DNA of 13,170 bases from JAWLFI01 sp964525165 (GCA_964525165.1 CAZGGG010000075.1:1-13170); one strand, 5' to 3'; counted from the first letter of the stretch, positions 1 through 6,128 are shown. Numbers and translations are program-made. Notes: generated by a model from the letters alone, not told the origin.

Positions 1-420
1 CGAGGGGCGACAAGTTTGTATCGGACCTCAGACGGCCGACGGCTGACCGCGAGCTAAGCAGACGAGGGCGTTCTCAAAAAAAATGAGGAAGAATGAAGGG
101 AAGCTCCGGAGGAGCGAAATACTTGTAGCTGAGGATAGAGATAGGTTCAAGCCCCGCTGCGCCAAAGGCGAGGGGCGACAAGTTTGTATCGGACCTCAGA
201 CGGCCGACGGCTGACCGCGAGCTTAGTAGCAGACGAGGGCGTTCTCGAAAAAAATGAGGAGGAAGGGAGGGAAGCCCCGTAGGGGCGAAATATTTGTAGC
301 AAAAAGGTTGAAATTCCATTAAGCCCCGGTAGGGGCGACATGTTTGTATCGGACCGCCGACCGCTGTTACCAGACCGCCGACTGCGGAGCCGCCTACGGC
401 GCACTGATGGTTCTGTCATC
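1..420. repeat. GC-rich Bacteroidota interspersed repeats, partly tandem
   Basis: Two long units are arranged head to tail. The first 55 bases of the window recur identically at 169-223, giving a period of 168 bases, and the similarity continues past that with small indels (an A-run and ATGAGGA stretch at about 75-95 and 243-262). Within and beside the units a short motif recurs: a GCCCC-x-GGGGC hairpin followed by GA(A/C)A-x-x-TTTGTA. Copies are at about 1-22 (partial), 103-129 (variant GCTCC/GGAGC), 151-190 (stem separated), 274-300 and 323-350. A third, diverged part at 350-400 repeats GACCGCCGAC twice and holds GCCGCCTACGGC. Short reading frames across this stretch look like translations of the repeat, not genes. 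It lies beyond the 3' end of the AT-rich island. Confidence 0.8.
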
Positions 421-437
421 CACCAGCATTATAGTCC

Positions 438-455
438 ACAGCGGCGATCCACTGT
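438..455 (-). terminator. Possible hairpin just after the last island gene
   Basis: On the minus strand the bases immediately after the stop codon at 456 can fold as ACAGTGG-ATCG-CCGCTGT, a 7-pair stem (one G-U) with a 4-base loop. There is no T-run after it, so it is not a canonical intrinsic terminator. Its position directly after the last gene of the island is the only other support. Confidence 0.25.
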
Positions 456-1022
456 TCATTGGATTGAAATATTTACAATGCTATCTATGCTCCATAGATT
501 ATACTTTTTTGAAACAAAAAACCTATTTGTAGACCCACATCGTCTACCACAAGAGTGAGACCCTATAAACTCGGCTGTATCATTTGCTTTTATCTCTAAG
601 TCATAAACATAGAATAAGCTCAAGCGATTGGATCCAACTCTTGATTGCAAGTAGTCCCAGTTCCTTGTGTTTGGTCCTTGAGCCATAAAGACGAATATAG
701 TTGAGGTTAAGACATAAAATTTATCGATAATCTCAAAATCATCTGTTAGTTCTTTCTGGGAGGATGAATCAATGATAATACCAAAAAATGAGGTGTCAGA
801 ATAGGGTAGGTGAAGTACTGCATGAGTGCTGTCTAATTTATTTGGAAATGGAAAGGAAGTAACTTGGCTTAATAAATATTTGGGCCCAATGTCCATTGCT
901 ATGGATTGATAATAATTTTCTTTCAAATCATCCGAATCAATATTTTTATGAGATGACTTTCCACAACTTAGTATTAAGGCAAAAAAAGAAATTATTAACG
1001 TAGTCTTGACCGTTAATCGCAT
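456..1022 (-). CDS. Small lipoprotein, candidate immunity partner (copy A)
   Basis: 188 residues, unrecognised family. The N-terminus is a lipoprotein signal ending in ALILSC (lipid Cys at residue 20). The mature part has an FFGIIIDSSS segment (79-88) and a C-terminal block with C158-x3-C162 and W177 followed by SIDSIVNISI. The same FGxxxDSS and CxxxC...W pattern is in the lipoprotein at 1162-1716, and the CxxxC...W part also in that at 2618-3268. The start ATG overlaps by 10 bases the stop of a 48-codon tail of an HExxH-family protein (1013-1159), exactly as in the intact pair at 4439-4448. The first ~68 codons are nearly identical to a truncated copy at 3264-3467. Residues after the lipid Cys (GKSSHKN) lack an acidic surface-export-like stretch, so periplasmic retention is likely. 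An immunity or inhibitor role is inferred from context only. Confidence 0.7.
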   Translation of the reverse strand: MRLTVKTTLIISFFALILSCGKSSHKNIDSDDLKENYYQSIAMDIGPKYLLSQVTSFPFPNKLDSTHAVLHLPYSDTSFFGIIIDSSSQKELTDDFEIIDKFYVLTSTIFVFMAQGPNTRNWDYLQSRVGSNRLSLFYVYDLEIKANDTAEFIGSHSCGRRCGSTNRFFVSKKYNLWSIDSIVNISIQ

Positions 1023-1123
1023 GATGTGAGCGTTTGTCCTGCCATTAATTCCTGATGCAGACTTGCAAAATTACTATTCTCTCCATAAGTTCCATCTGAC
1101 CATAAGTGACTATAGATTCTTAA
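819..1123. repeat. 305-bp direct repeat, copy 1
   Basis: Aligns without gaps to 3264-3568 (offset 2445). I count five mismatches, all in the first ~50 bases; from about 868 to 1123 the two copies are identical over some 256 bases. It covers the 3' end of an HExxH-family reading frame, the 10-base overlap, and the first ~68 codons of the lipoprotein gene. It marks a recent duplication or gene conversion inside the island. Confidence 0.95.
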
Positions 1124-1159
1124 TCCTTTTCCAAAGAGTTCAATTCTTAGCAAACATAA
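1013..1159 (-). pseudogene. 48-codon tail remnant of an HExxH-family C-terminal domain
   Basis: Reading the minus strand from 1159 to the stop at 1013-1015 gives an open 48-residue stretch. From GLRIYSHLWSDGTYGENS to the end (MAGQTLTSCD) it equals the end of the protein at 3458-3808. The first ~13 residues (from LCLL to FGK) do not match any homologue in the window, so the join lies near 1123. The HExxH region is entirely missing, so it cannot be an active enzyme. The stop overlaps the lipoprotein start at 1022 by 10 bases. It is best read as the leftover end of a deleted or recombined effector cassette whose partner gene was retained. Confidence 0.75.
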
Positions 1160-1161
1160 CT

Positions 1162-1716
1162 TTAAAATATAGAAATAGTCTCAGTGCTGTCGATTGTCCA
1201 TCTATTTAAAATATTTGATATGTAAGCTCTACTCCTGTGACCGCATAATGCTGCACACGAAAAATTGTAATCAATAATAGTGCGATTTTTTTCTATAGGA
1301 GCTATTGCATTAATACTAAATGAGCGGAGATGAGAATAATTATATTTTTGTGCCATTTTATCCCATTCCCAGCTATTTGATTCATTATGGAAAAACATAA
1401 CAATTGTGTTATAAAAAACTTTTTTATATAAGGTTGTACTTAATAGTTCTTGATTTAAATTGATTATTGAGGAGTCGACAAATACGCCATAATAAATAGT
1501 ATCATTGGATGTGGGAATAAATATAGTTGCATATCCCTCAGGAGCTGAATTTAAAGATGGTGGCACGGGAGGAGGATATGTAAGCCTATGTTTTAATATT
1601 TCCTGCCATGCAATATCAATAAGTATTTCCAGTTTTGTCTCTTCATTCAAAGAATGACCTTTGTTTTCATAGCAAGCTAAACAACACATTATCAATAATA
1701 GCAATATTATTCGCAT
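1162..1716 (-). CDS. Small lipoprotein, candidate immunity partner (copy B)
   Basis: 184 residues, unrecognised family. A very short hydrophobic leader ends in CCLAC (probable lipid Cys 15; the -3 residue is Cys, so the lipobox is imperfect). A proline-rich stretch follows at about 48-53. YYGVFVDSSI (75-84) parallels FFGIIIDSSS of the lipoprotein at 456-1022 and DVGVFIDSTL of that at 3918-4448. The C-terminus has C154-x3-C158 and W173 followed by TIDSTETISI, matching the end of the 456-1022 protein. Its ATG overlaps the stop of the HExxH cassette at 1707 by 10 bases, so the two genes should be translationally coupled. No acidic residues follow the Cys apart from one Glu (CYENKG), so there is no clear surface-export signal. 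A role as cognate inhibitor/immunity protein of the upstream HExxH protein is inferred. Confidence 0.72.
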   Translation of the reverse strand: MRIILLLLIMCCLACYENKGHSLNEETKLEILIDIAWQEILKHRLTYPPPVPPSLNSAPEGYATIFIPTSNDTIYYGVFVDSSIINLNQELLSTTLYKKVFYNTIVMFFHNESNSWEWDKMAQKYNYSHLRSFSINAIAPIEKNRTIIDYNFSCAALCGHRSRAYISNILNRWTIDSTETISIF

Positions 1717-2378
1717 AATGGATCGTTTTGATTATTTATTCTTTCTAAATGCAAGGCATGATAGGGACTATTCGTACCGAATGGATCATTATGGTAATAA
1801 TCATAGCTATATCCTCTTAATCCGTCCCATGCGGTATGCATATAGTGATCAATTGTGAAATTTTGGCCTCCAGCATTCCAGAGTGCTTCTGCTAATTTTC
1901 GAACCCAATATTCATTATAAATCATAATACTATGTTGTATAGTTTCGGTTGAGACCCCTTCACCATGAACATTCAAATAATAATCTGCTGCGAAATCACT
2001 CCATACATCAATGTAGTTCTCAGGATCATTGGGGTCTAACCCTTGTTCTGAGACTCTTATAAATAGTAATGTATGGATTGCTTCATGAAGTATGGTGGCT
2101 GCTGCTTCGAAAAATGTGGTATTACATTCATTTGGGTTAATTCGCATTAAAGCAGTGTTTCCCGCAGAATTCCATTCTGTCTCTGCTGCTCCGCCTTTCT
2201 CTGGAGTCTTGACTTCAAAGCTAAGATGATGCAACCCGTTTCCATCAAATAATCCAATCGTTTCGCAAAATAAAGAGTTGTTACTATTATTCAATAAATT
2301 GTATGCACACTTATAAGCCTCACATCCTTCTAGCCCACTTGGATCTACTGTTTCTACTCCATTCATAGCATTTCTCAT
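1707..2378 (-). CDS. Orphan HExxH metallopeptidase-like cassette without delivery region
   Basis: 223 residues with no signal peptide. Residues 4-56 are almost the same as residues 340-392 of the 552-residue lipoprotein at 4439-6097 (shared GVETVDPSGLEGC, then AYKCAY, LLNNSNN, IGLFDGNGLHHL), so the cassette begins just before that boundary. The middle diverges; then come HEAIH (98-102), QH (148-149), YWVRKLAEALW and IDHYMHTAWDGLRGYS, ending in LCE. HExxH is a known zinc-ligand/catalytic motif; H149, conserved in all three homologues here, is a plausible third ligand (inference). An in-frame TAA two codons before the ATG fixes the start at or after 2378. The stop overlaps the lipoprotein gene at 1707-1716 by 10 bases. 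Without a signal peptide it is either a silent recombination reservoir or a cytoplasmic protein. It resembles orphan toxin cassettes behind a full-length polymorphic toxin gene. Confidence 0.75.
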   Translation of the reverse strand: MRNAMNGVETVDPSGLEGCEAYKCAYNLLNNSNNSLFCETIGLFDGNGLHHLSFEVKTPEKGGAAETEWNSAGNTALMRINPNECNTTFFEAAATILHEAIHTLLFIRVSEQGLDPNDPENYIDVWSDFAADYYLNVHGEGVSTETIQHSIMIYNEYWVRKLAEALWNAGGQNFTIDHYMHTAWDGLRGYSYDYYHNDPFGTNSPYHALHLERINNQNDPLCE

Positions 2379-2617
2379 TTCTTATAAAGTTACGACATGG
2401 TTGTGTAAGCTGCTGCTTCCATCACTACCCAATAGTTGATCAGATGGTGGAATACTCTAATAGAGATGGCGGATCGAAGTCCGCCATGACGTTTTATATG
2501 TTAATATTTTAGCTGCTGATATAGGTTGAGCTATGGGTAAAGGTGTTTAATAACAGTCTACAGGAGACTTTTATGGATTGTGATTATTACAAAAAAACAA
2601 CACGAGAAGCTTTCATA
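2379..2617. other. 239-bp gap with a palindromic repeat and a short open stretch
   Basis: No complete gene was found. It contains one copy of the 29-bp palindromic repeat (2463-2491). Between that and the orphan HExxH gene the minus strand is open for about 25 codons in the same frame as the gene (ending SDGSSSLHNHVVTL, stop at 2382-2384), which may be a leftover of another protein end. Nothing else was recognised. Confidence 0.5.
2463..2491. repeat. REP-like palindromic repeat, copy 1
   Basis: A 29-base block identical to 6288-6316 and in the same orientation. Its core (2466-2487) is an 8-bp inverted repeat, ATGGCGGA and TCCGCCAT, around a TCGAAG loop. No T-run follows on either strand, so it is more like an intergenic REP-type element than an intrinsic terminator. 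The two copies lie either side of the full-length and truncated effector units. Confidence 0.8.
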
Positions 2618-3268
2618 TTAACAATCCCCTATCTTACCATGCGAAGTTAGCACCCAAGTACCATTTTGAAACGAAAATACGAACTCTTCATTGTAGCAAT
2701 ATGGCGCACAAAATAGGTATCCATATAGCTTGCAATCATCCGACATGAATAAGTGATTGAGGTGTACAATTATAGTATTATATCCTTCAGTTGGTTGGTT
2801 CCTCCCCAACCGCCAAACGCCATCATTATATATTGATAATTTACCGGATATGTCACTTGAACATAATCTATTTTCATAAACATTAAAATGATCACAGAAT
2901 TCTTTTGTTGAGATCGGAGGCTTGATGCTGTCTATGAGATTCATGACGTTGAGACTTAGAGAGTTCCAAAACATTCTGGAACGAGAGTTATTGAATATAA
3001 TGATCGTATTATCAGATACTCTGTTATCAATATCAAATACTTTGTTTTGCTTCATTACATTGATCATTTCTAAGCAAATCTTTTTGGCTGTTGAATCAGT
3101 TAAAGAAGTAAATTGTCGTTGGCAATCATTTCCTAAGAGACCTTCGGTAGTACCTACACGCTCATTTATGTCATCTGAGGTTGCATCTTTATGAGCAGTG
3201 TTGCAAGCAATAATTAGGATGAAAAAGAATGGTATTGCCCAAAAAGTATTTTTTATTTTTGTATGCAT
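2618..3268 (-). CDS. Lipoprotein with CxxxC...W end, candidate immunity-type protein (copy D)
   Basis: 216 residues, unrecognised. Signal peptide with lipobox ILIIAC (lipid Cys 22), then a mature domain with several Cys (49, 65, 125, 136, 179). The C-terminus has C187-x3-C191, FVFS and W205, similar to the C-terminal block of the lipoproteins at 456-1022 and 1162-1716, though the rest is not alignable by eye. Its ATG (3266-3268) lies exactly at the edge of the 305-bp repeat: the bases CTCATGCA are shared with the truncated lipoprotein copy upstream, and everything beyond differs. The gene therefore sits where the second half of copy A should be, in another frame, and may owe its start codon to the recombination. 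No effector gene overlaps its own start. Likely an additional, orphan immunity-type lipoprotein; function inferred. Confidence 0.65.
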   Translation of the reverse strand: MHTKIKNTFWAIPFFFILIIACNTAHKDATSDDINERVGTTEGLLGNDCQRQFTSLTDSTAKKICLEMINVMKQNKVFDIDNRVSDNTIIIFNNSRSRMFWNSLSLNVMNLIDSIKPPISTKEFCDHFNVYENRLCSSDISGKLSIYNDGVWRLGRNQPTEGYNTIIVHLNHLFMSDDCKLYGYLFCAPYCYNEEFVFSFQNGTWVLTSHGKIGDC

Positions 3269-3467
3269 GAGCGCTATCTAATTTATTTGAAAATGGAAAG
3301 GATGTAACTTGACTTAATAAATATTTGGGCCCAATGTCCATTGCTATGGATTGATAATAATTTTCTTTCAAATCATCCGAATCAATATTTTTATGAGATG
3401 ACTTTCCACAACTTAGTATTAAGGCAAAAAAAGAAATTATTAACGTAGTCTTGACCGTTAATCGCAT
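3189..3467 (-). pseudogene. Truncated copy of small lipoprotein A
   Basis: The first 68 codons (3264-3467) match the lipoprotein at 456-1022 with only a few changes, including the ALILSC lipobox at residues 16-20. After the codons for SAHA the frame leaves homology and runs 24 more codons through the 5' part of the 2618-3268 gene to a stop. The FGIIIDSS segment and the CxxxC...W end are lost, so this is a broken gene. Its start overlaps by 10 bases the stop of the truncated HExxH-family gene at 3458, so it was the partner gene of that unit before the recombination. Confidence 0.8.
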
Positions 3468-3568
3468 GATGTGAGCGTTTGTCCTGCCATTAATTCCTGA
3501 TGCAGACTTGCAAAATTACTATTCTCTCCATAAGTTCCATCTGACCATAAGTGACTATAGATTCTTAA
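3264..3568. repeat. 305-bp direct repeat, copy 2
   Basis: Partner of 819-1123 (see there), same orientation. One edge falls at the start codon of the gene at 2618-3268. The other lies within the C-terminal codons of the truncated HExxH-family gene, just before the codons for GLRIYS diverge upstream. Confidence 0.95.
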
Positions 3569-3808
3569 ACCGTCCCATGCCATATGCTTATAATGGTCAA
3601 TTGTAAACTGTTGCCCATTAAAGTTCCATAGCGCCTCCGCTAATTTATTCACCCAGAACTCATCATGAACCATGACTGCATGCTGAACTCCATTCGGATC
3701 AGTTCCATAGGTTTTAATATAGTAATCAAAGGAGATGTTTTCCCACATATCGACGTAACTTTGAGGATCATGAGGGTCTAAATCCGCTTCTGATAACTGC
3801 AAATACAA
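3458..3808 (-). pseudogene. 5'-truncated HExxH-family C-terminal domain
   Basis: The frame is open from an internal TTG at 3808 for 116 codons; an in-frame TAA sits immediately before. The readable protein starts LYLQLSEADLD, which aligns with the residues that follow HEAIH in the two intact homologues, so the HExxH helix itself is missing. What remains carries the conserved second half: GVQH, FWVNKLAEALW, FTIDHYKHMAWDGLRIYS and a terminal TSCD. Directly upstream lies a transposase fragment on the opposite strand (3811-3909), so the 5' part was removed by a mobile-element event. Its 3' end is in the 305-bp repeat and overlaps the truncated lipoprotein copy A by 10 bases. It cannot be catalytically active as it stands. 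Confidence 0.8.
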
Positions 3809-3810
3809 TT

Positions 3811-3909
3811 AAAGCTGTAGAAAGAAAGTTAAATCGAAGACCCGTTAGAAAATTTAATTATCTTACTCCTGACGAAAAATATTATTCACTTGTTGCAGTT
3901 GATACTTGA
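3811..3909 (+). mobile_element. 3' remnant of an IS30-like DDE transposase gene
   Basis: The plus strand reads KAVERKLNRRPVRKF followed by NYLTPDEKYYSLVAVDT and a stop at 3907-3909. The LNxRPxxxxxYxTPxE pattern is typical of the C-terminus of IS30-type (and, more loosely, other rve/DDE) transposases. Only ~32 codons are left; the rest of the element is absent, so it is a scar. It separates the complete unit (3918-6097) from the truncated effector gene (3458-3808) and probably explains that truncation. I could not identify terminal inverted repeats or a target duplication. Confidence 0.6.
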
Positions 3910-3917
3910 TAGCAGGA

Positions 3918-4448
3918 TTAACCGATCCCTAAAACCTTTCTTTTGGCTATTTCCCAAAAGCCATTTTCCTCTTTAAGATGTATTTCTAATTTCTCTGAGT
4001 TCAAGTGGTGTTTAATGTAACTCAATTTGATAATAATACTTTCATCCTCCTTAAGCAATAGACTGTGTACAATGAACAACCGTTTTCGACCAATAATCTC
4101 TTTTGGTATTTGCTGAATCTTAACAAAGGAATATTCAATAGGTGTCGCCAAGAATTGTAAAGTATCCATAAGAAAATTATCTAAATCATAATTCTCATTC
4201 AGAGTGCTGTCAATAAAGACACCAACATCTAGCCTTTCATATTTAGAATATATAAAATATCCTCCTTTTGAACTATCTATTCTAGTCATCGTGGGAATAT
4301 TCATTGGGTCAGATAGTTGTACTTGGATGATGCAGTCTATTAATGCTCCTTCAACTGCTGAAGATAAATACTCATCAGTTCTATCATTATTTAAGTTTTG
4401 ACATGAAGTACAGATAACCAGTAGGTAAATTAATAATCTCATTGACAT
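3918..4448 (-). CDS. Small lipoprotein, candidate immunity partner of the full-length HExxH protein (copy C)
   Basis: 176 residues, unrecognised. The leader (MSMRLLIYLLVICTSC) suggests lipidation at Cys 16, with Cys rather than Leu at -3. DVGVFIDSTL (74-83) corresponds to the GVFVDSSI segment of the 1162-1716 protein. The C-terminus LEIHLKEENGFWEI (W165) resembles the strand-turn-W end of the other small lipoproteins but lacks their CxxxC. Its ATG overlaps by 10 bases the stop codon of the full-length HExxH lipoprotein gene; a second in-frame ATG follows two codons later. The stop lies nine bases from the end of the transposase scar. The tight overlap argues for coupled, stoichiometric production with the HExxH protein, as for a toxin/immunity or protease/inhibitor pair (inference). 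Confidence 0.72.
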   Translation of the reverse strand: MSMRLLIYLLVICTSCQNLNNDRTDEYLSSAVEGALIDCIIQVQLSDPMNIPTMTRIDSSKGGYFIYSKYERLDVGVFIDSTLNENYDLDNFLMDTLQFLATPIEYSFVKIQQIPKEIIGRKRLFIVHSLLLKEDESIIIKLSYIKHHLNSEKLEIHLKEENGFWEIAKRKVLGIG

Positions 4449-6097
4449 GATATATGATTTGATGAAATCATTTCTTGATGCAAAGAAATATAGTGTGGGT
4501 TACCATATTCATTTGGAGGATTAAACTGTTCGCTATAATCTCGTAACCCTTCCCAAGCAATATGCATGTAATGATCAATTGAGAATTCTTGATTGTTCAT
4601 TTGCCAAAGAGCTTCTGAGAGCTTTCTGACGTAATAATCATTATAAACCATAACATAATGTTGTACATCTCCAACACTTAGGTTTTGACTTTCAGAGTGT
4701 TTATATGCTTCATGTCTCCAATACTCAGAGTATAAACTTACATCATACGGGTCATTACCATCTTGACTGATATATAAAAATAGCATTGAATGTATCGCTT
4801 CATGTAACAAATCGCTTGCAGCTTTGATTATATTAACATCGCATCTGTGACCCGGAAGCTTAATTGTACTTGTTTTATTGATTGGGTTCCATGTTTGATA
4901 GGGAAACGAAATATTCGTTCCAACTTCAAATTTAAGATGATGCAACCCATTCCCATCAAATAATCCAATCGTTTCACAAAATAAAGCATTGTTACTATTG
5001 TTCAATAAATCATATGCACACTTATAGGCTGCACATCCCTCCAGCCCGCTTGGGTCAACGGTTTCCACGCCTTCTAAAGCATTTTCAAAGTCCTCTTTAA
5101 CACTTCTAAAGGAGATAAAATCAAAAGTATTCACTTCTTGACAGTTTTCATCTAAAACATCTTGCATGATATCAGCAATGTCTTGATTCGAACATGGAAG
5201 CTCTATGTTTAATTGAGATAGAAACTCATTTGTTAATGAGTTGAGTTTTGGCTCTGCTTTAGTAATACAGTCACCAGATACTCCAACAACATTATTACCT
5301 GTCCCCGGCGCATCATTATCCACGGTTGTTGAACCTCCTCCACCCGAATTTTCATTGCCGGGCGGATTTAAACTACCGTAAAAAGGTTCTCCTGGGAATG
5401 CCGGGATTCCTCCTCCACATCCACCAGGAACTCTGACTACTCTGCAATCATTGTAATTGCAGCATAATGTTATTCCAGATCCAGAAACACTTATTCCGCG
5501 GCACTCTATTCTCCAATGCATACAGCGTGAATCTACTATAGGCCAAGTTAGCAATTCTTGTAGTTTTATTTGAAAAGCATTATCGATATCGGAATTTCTA
5601 AAATACTGATGTCTTGAGAAAGAAGAATTGATAAATTTCCACAAAAGAAATTCTTCTGATGTGTAAATCATATTTGAATCTAAGCTTAAAGCTTGATTGG
5701 CATCAATATGACTGTAGTAATAGTTTCCTCCTTCTTTTAAAAAGAACTGTATTGCTTGGATACTATCCTCTTTAAAATAGGGGATACTAATTAGAAAAGA
5801 ATCTCTAGAGGGAGTTTCAAATTCTATATGAGCATCGTTCCATAATAAATCCCCATAAGCTGAATCAACCCATAAATAGTCCTGGTGGGACCAATTTTGT
5901 CTCATACTTTCAGAAGCTGGAAACAATAAATCTCTTCCAGGTCTGTCAGGTTGGTTTGGGAAATTGTTGTTTGAGGATCTACTATTAACTTCAAGAAAAG
6001 AATCAGAATCAGTTTTGAGAAGGTCATTAATATCTTCTTTGTGGCAAGCAGTCAATCCGAAAAACAAAAGGATAAAAATAATTTGAATTATACGCAT
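4439..6097 (-). CDS. Full-length lipoprotein with C-terminal HExxH metallopeptidase-like domain; candidate polymorphic effector
   Basis: 552 residues from the ATG at 6097, giving a standard signal (MRIIQIIFILLFFGLTAC, lipid Cys 18). An in-frame ATG at 6121 would add eight residues and be almost leaderless. The Cys is followed by HKED, resembling acidic surface-export signals of Bacteroidota lipoproteins. Layout: folded N-terminal domain about 60-190; Cys cluster 192-227 (C192, C199, C212, C213, C218, C227); Gly/Pro/Asn linker about 227-265; helical part about 270-340; then the boundary GVETVDPSGLEGC (343-355) that also starts the orphan cassette at 1707-2378. The C-terminal domain has HEAIH (432-436), H480 in DVQH, YYVRKLSEALW, IDHYMHIAWEGLRDYS and a terminal ISCQ. 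HExxH predicts a zinc hydrolase; no further known peptidase family was recognised. It overlaps the lipoprotein gene at 3918-4448 by 10 bases. The effector role is inferred from the modular repeats. Confidence 0.75.
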   Translation of the reverse strand: MRIIQIIFILLFFGLTACHKEDINDLLKTDSDSFLEVNSRSSNNNFPNQPDRPGRDLLFPASESMRQNWSHQDYLWVDSAYGDLLWNDAHIEFETPSRDSFLISIPYFKEDSIQAIQFFLKEGGNYYYSHIDANQALSLDSNMIYTSEEFLLWKFINSSFSRHQYFRNSDIDNAFQIKLQELLTWPIVDSRCMHWRIECRGISVSGSGITLCCNYNDCRVVRVPGGCGGGIPAFPGEPFYGSLNPPGNENSGGGGSTTVDNDAPGTGNNVVGVSGDCITKAEPKLNSLTNEFLSQLNIELPCSNQDIADIMQDVLDENCQEVNTFDFISFRSVKEDFENALEGVETVDPSGLEGCAAYKCAYDLLNNSNNALFCETIGLFDGNGLHHLKFEVGTNISFPYQTWNPINKTSTIKLPGHRCDVNIIKAASDLLHEAIHSMLFLYISQDGNDPYDVSLYSEYWRHEAYKHSESQNLSVGDVQHYVMVYNDYYVRKLSEALWQMNNQEFSIDHYMHIAWEGLRDYSEQFNPPNEYGNPHYISLHQEMISSNHISCQ

Positions 6098-6128
6098 ATC
6101 AATACATTTAAAATGAAACAATACAAAA

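Noticed and set aside
340..558. Plus-strand reading frames over the left repeat and the end of the first lipoprotein gene
   Set aside because: They are low-complexity translations of GC-rich repeat sequence running antisense into a well-supported lipoprotein gene.
2394..2450. Possible IS110-type peptide (WVVMEAAAYTTMS) on the minus strand
   Set aside because: Only a dozen residues, ending at once in a stop; no further transposase motif on either side.
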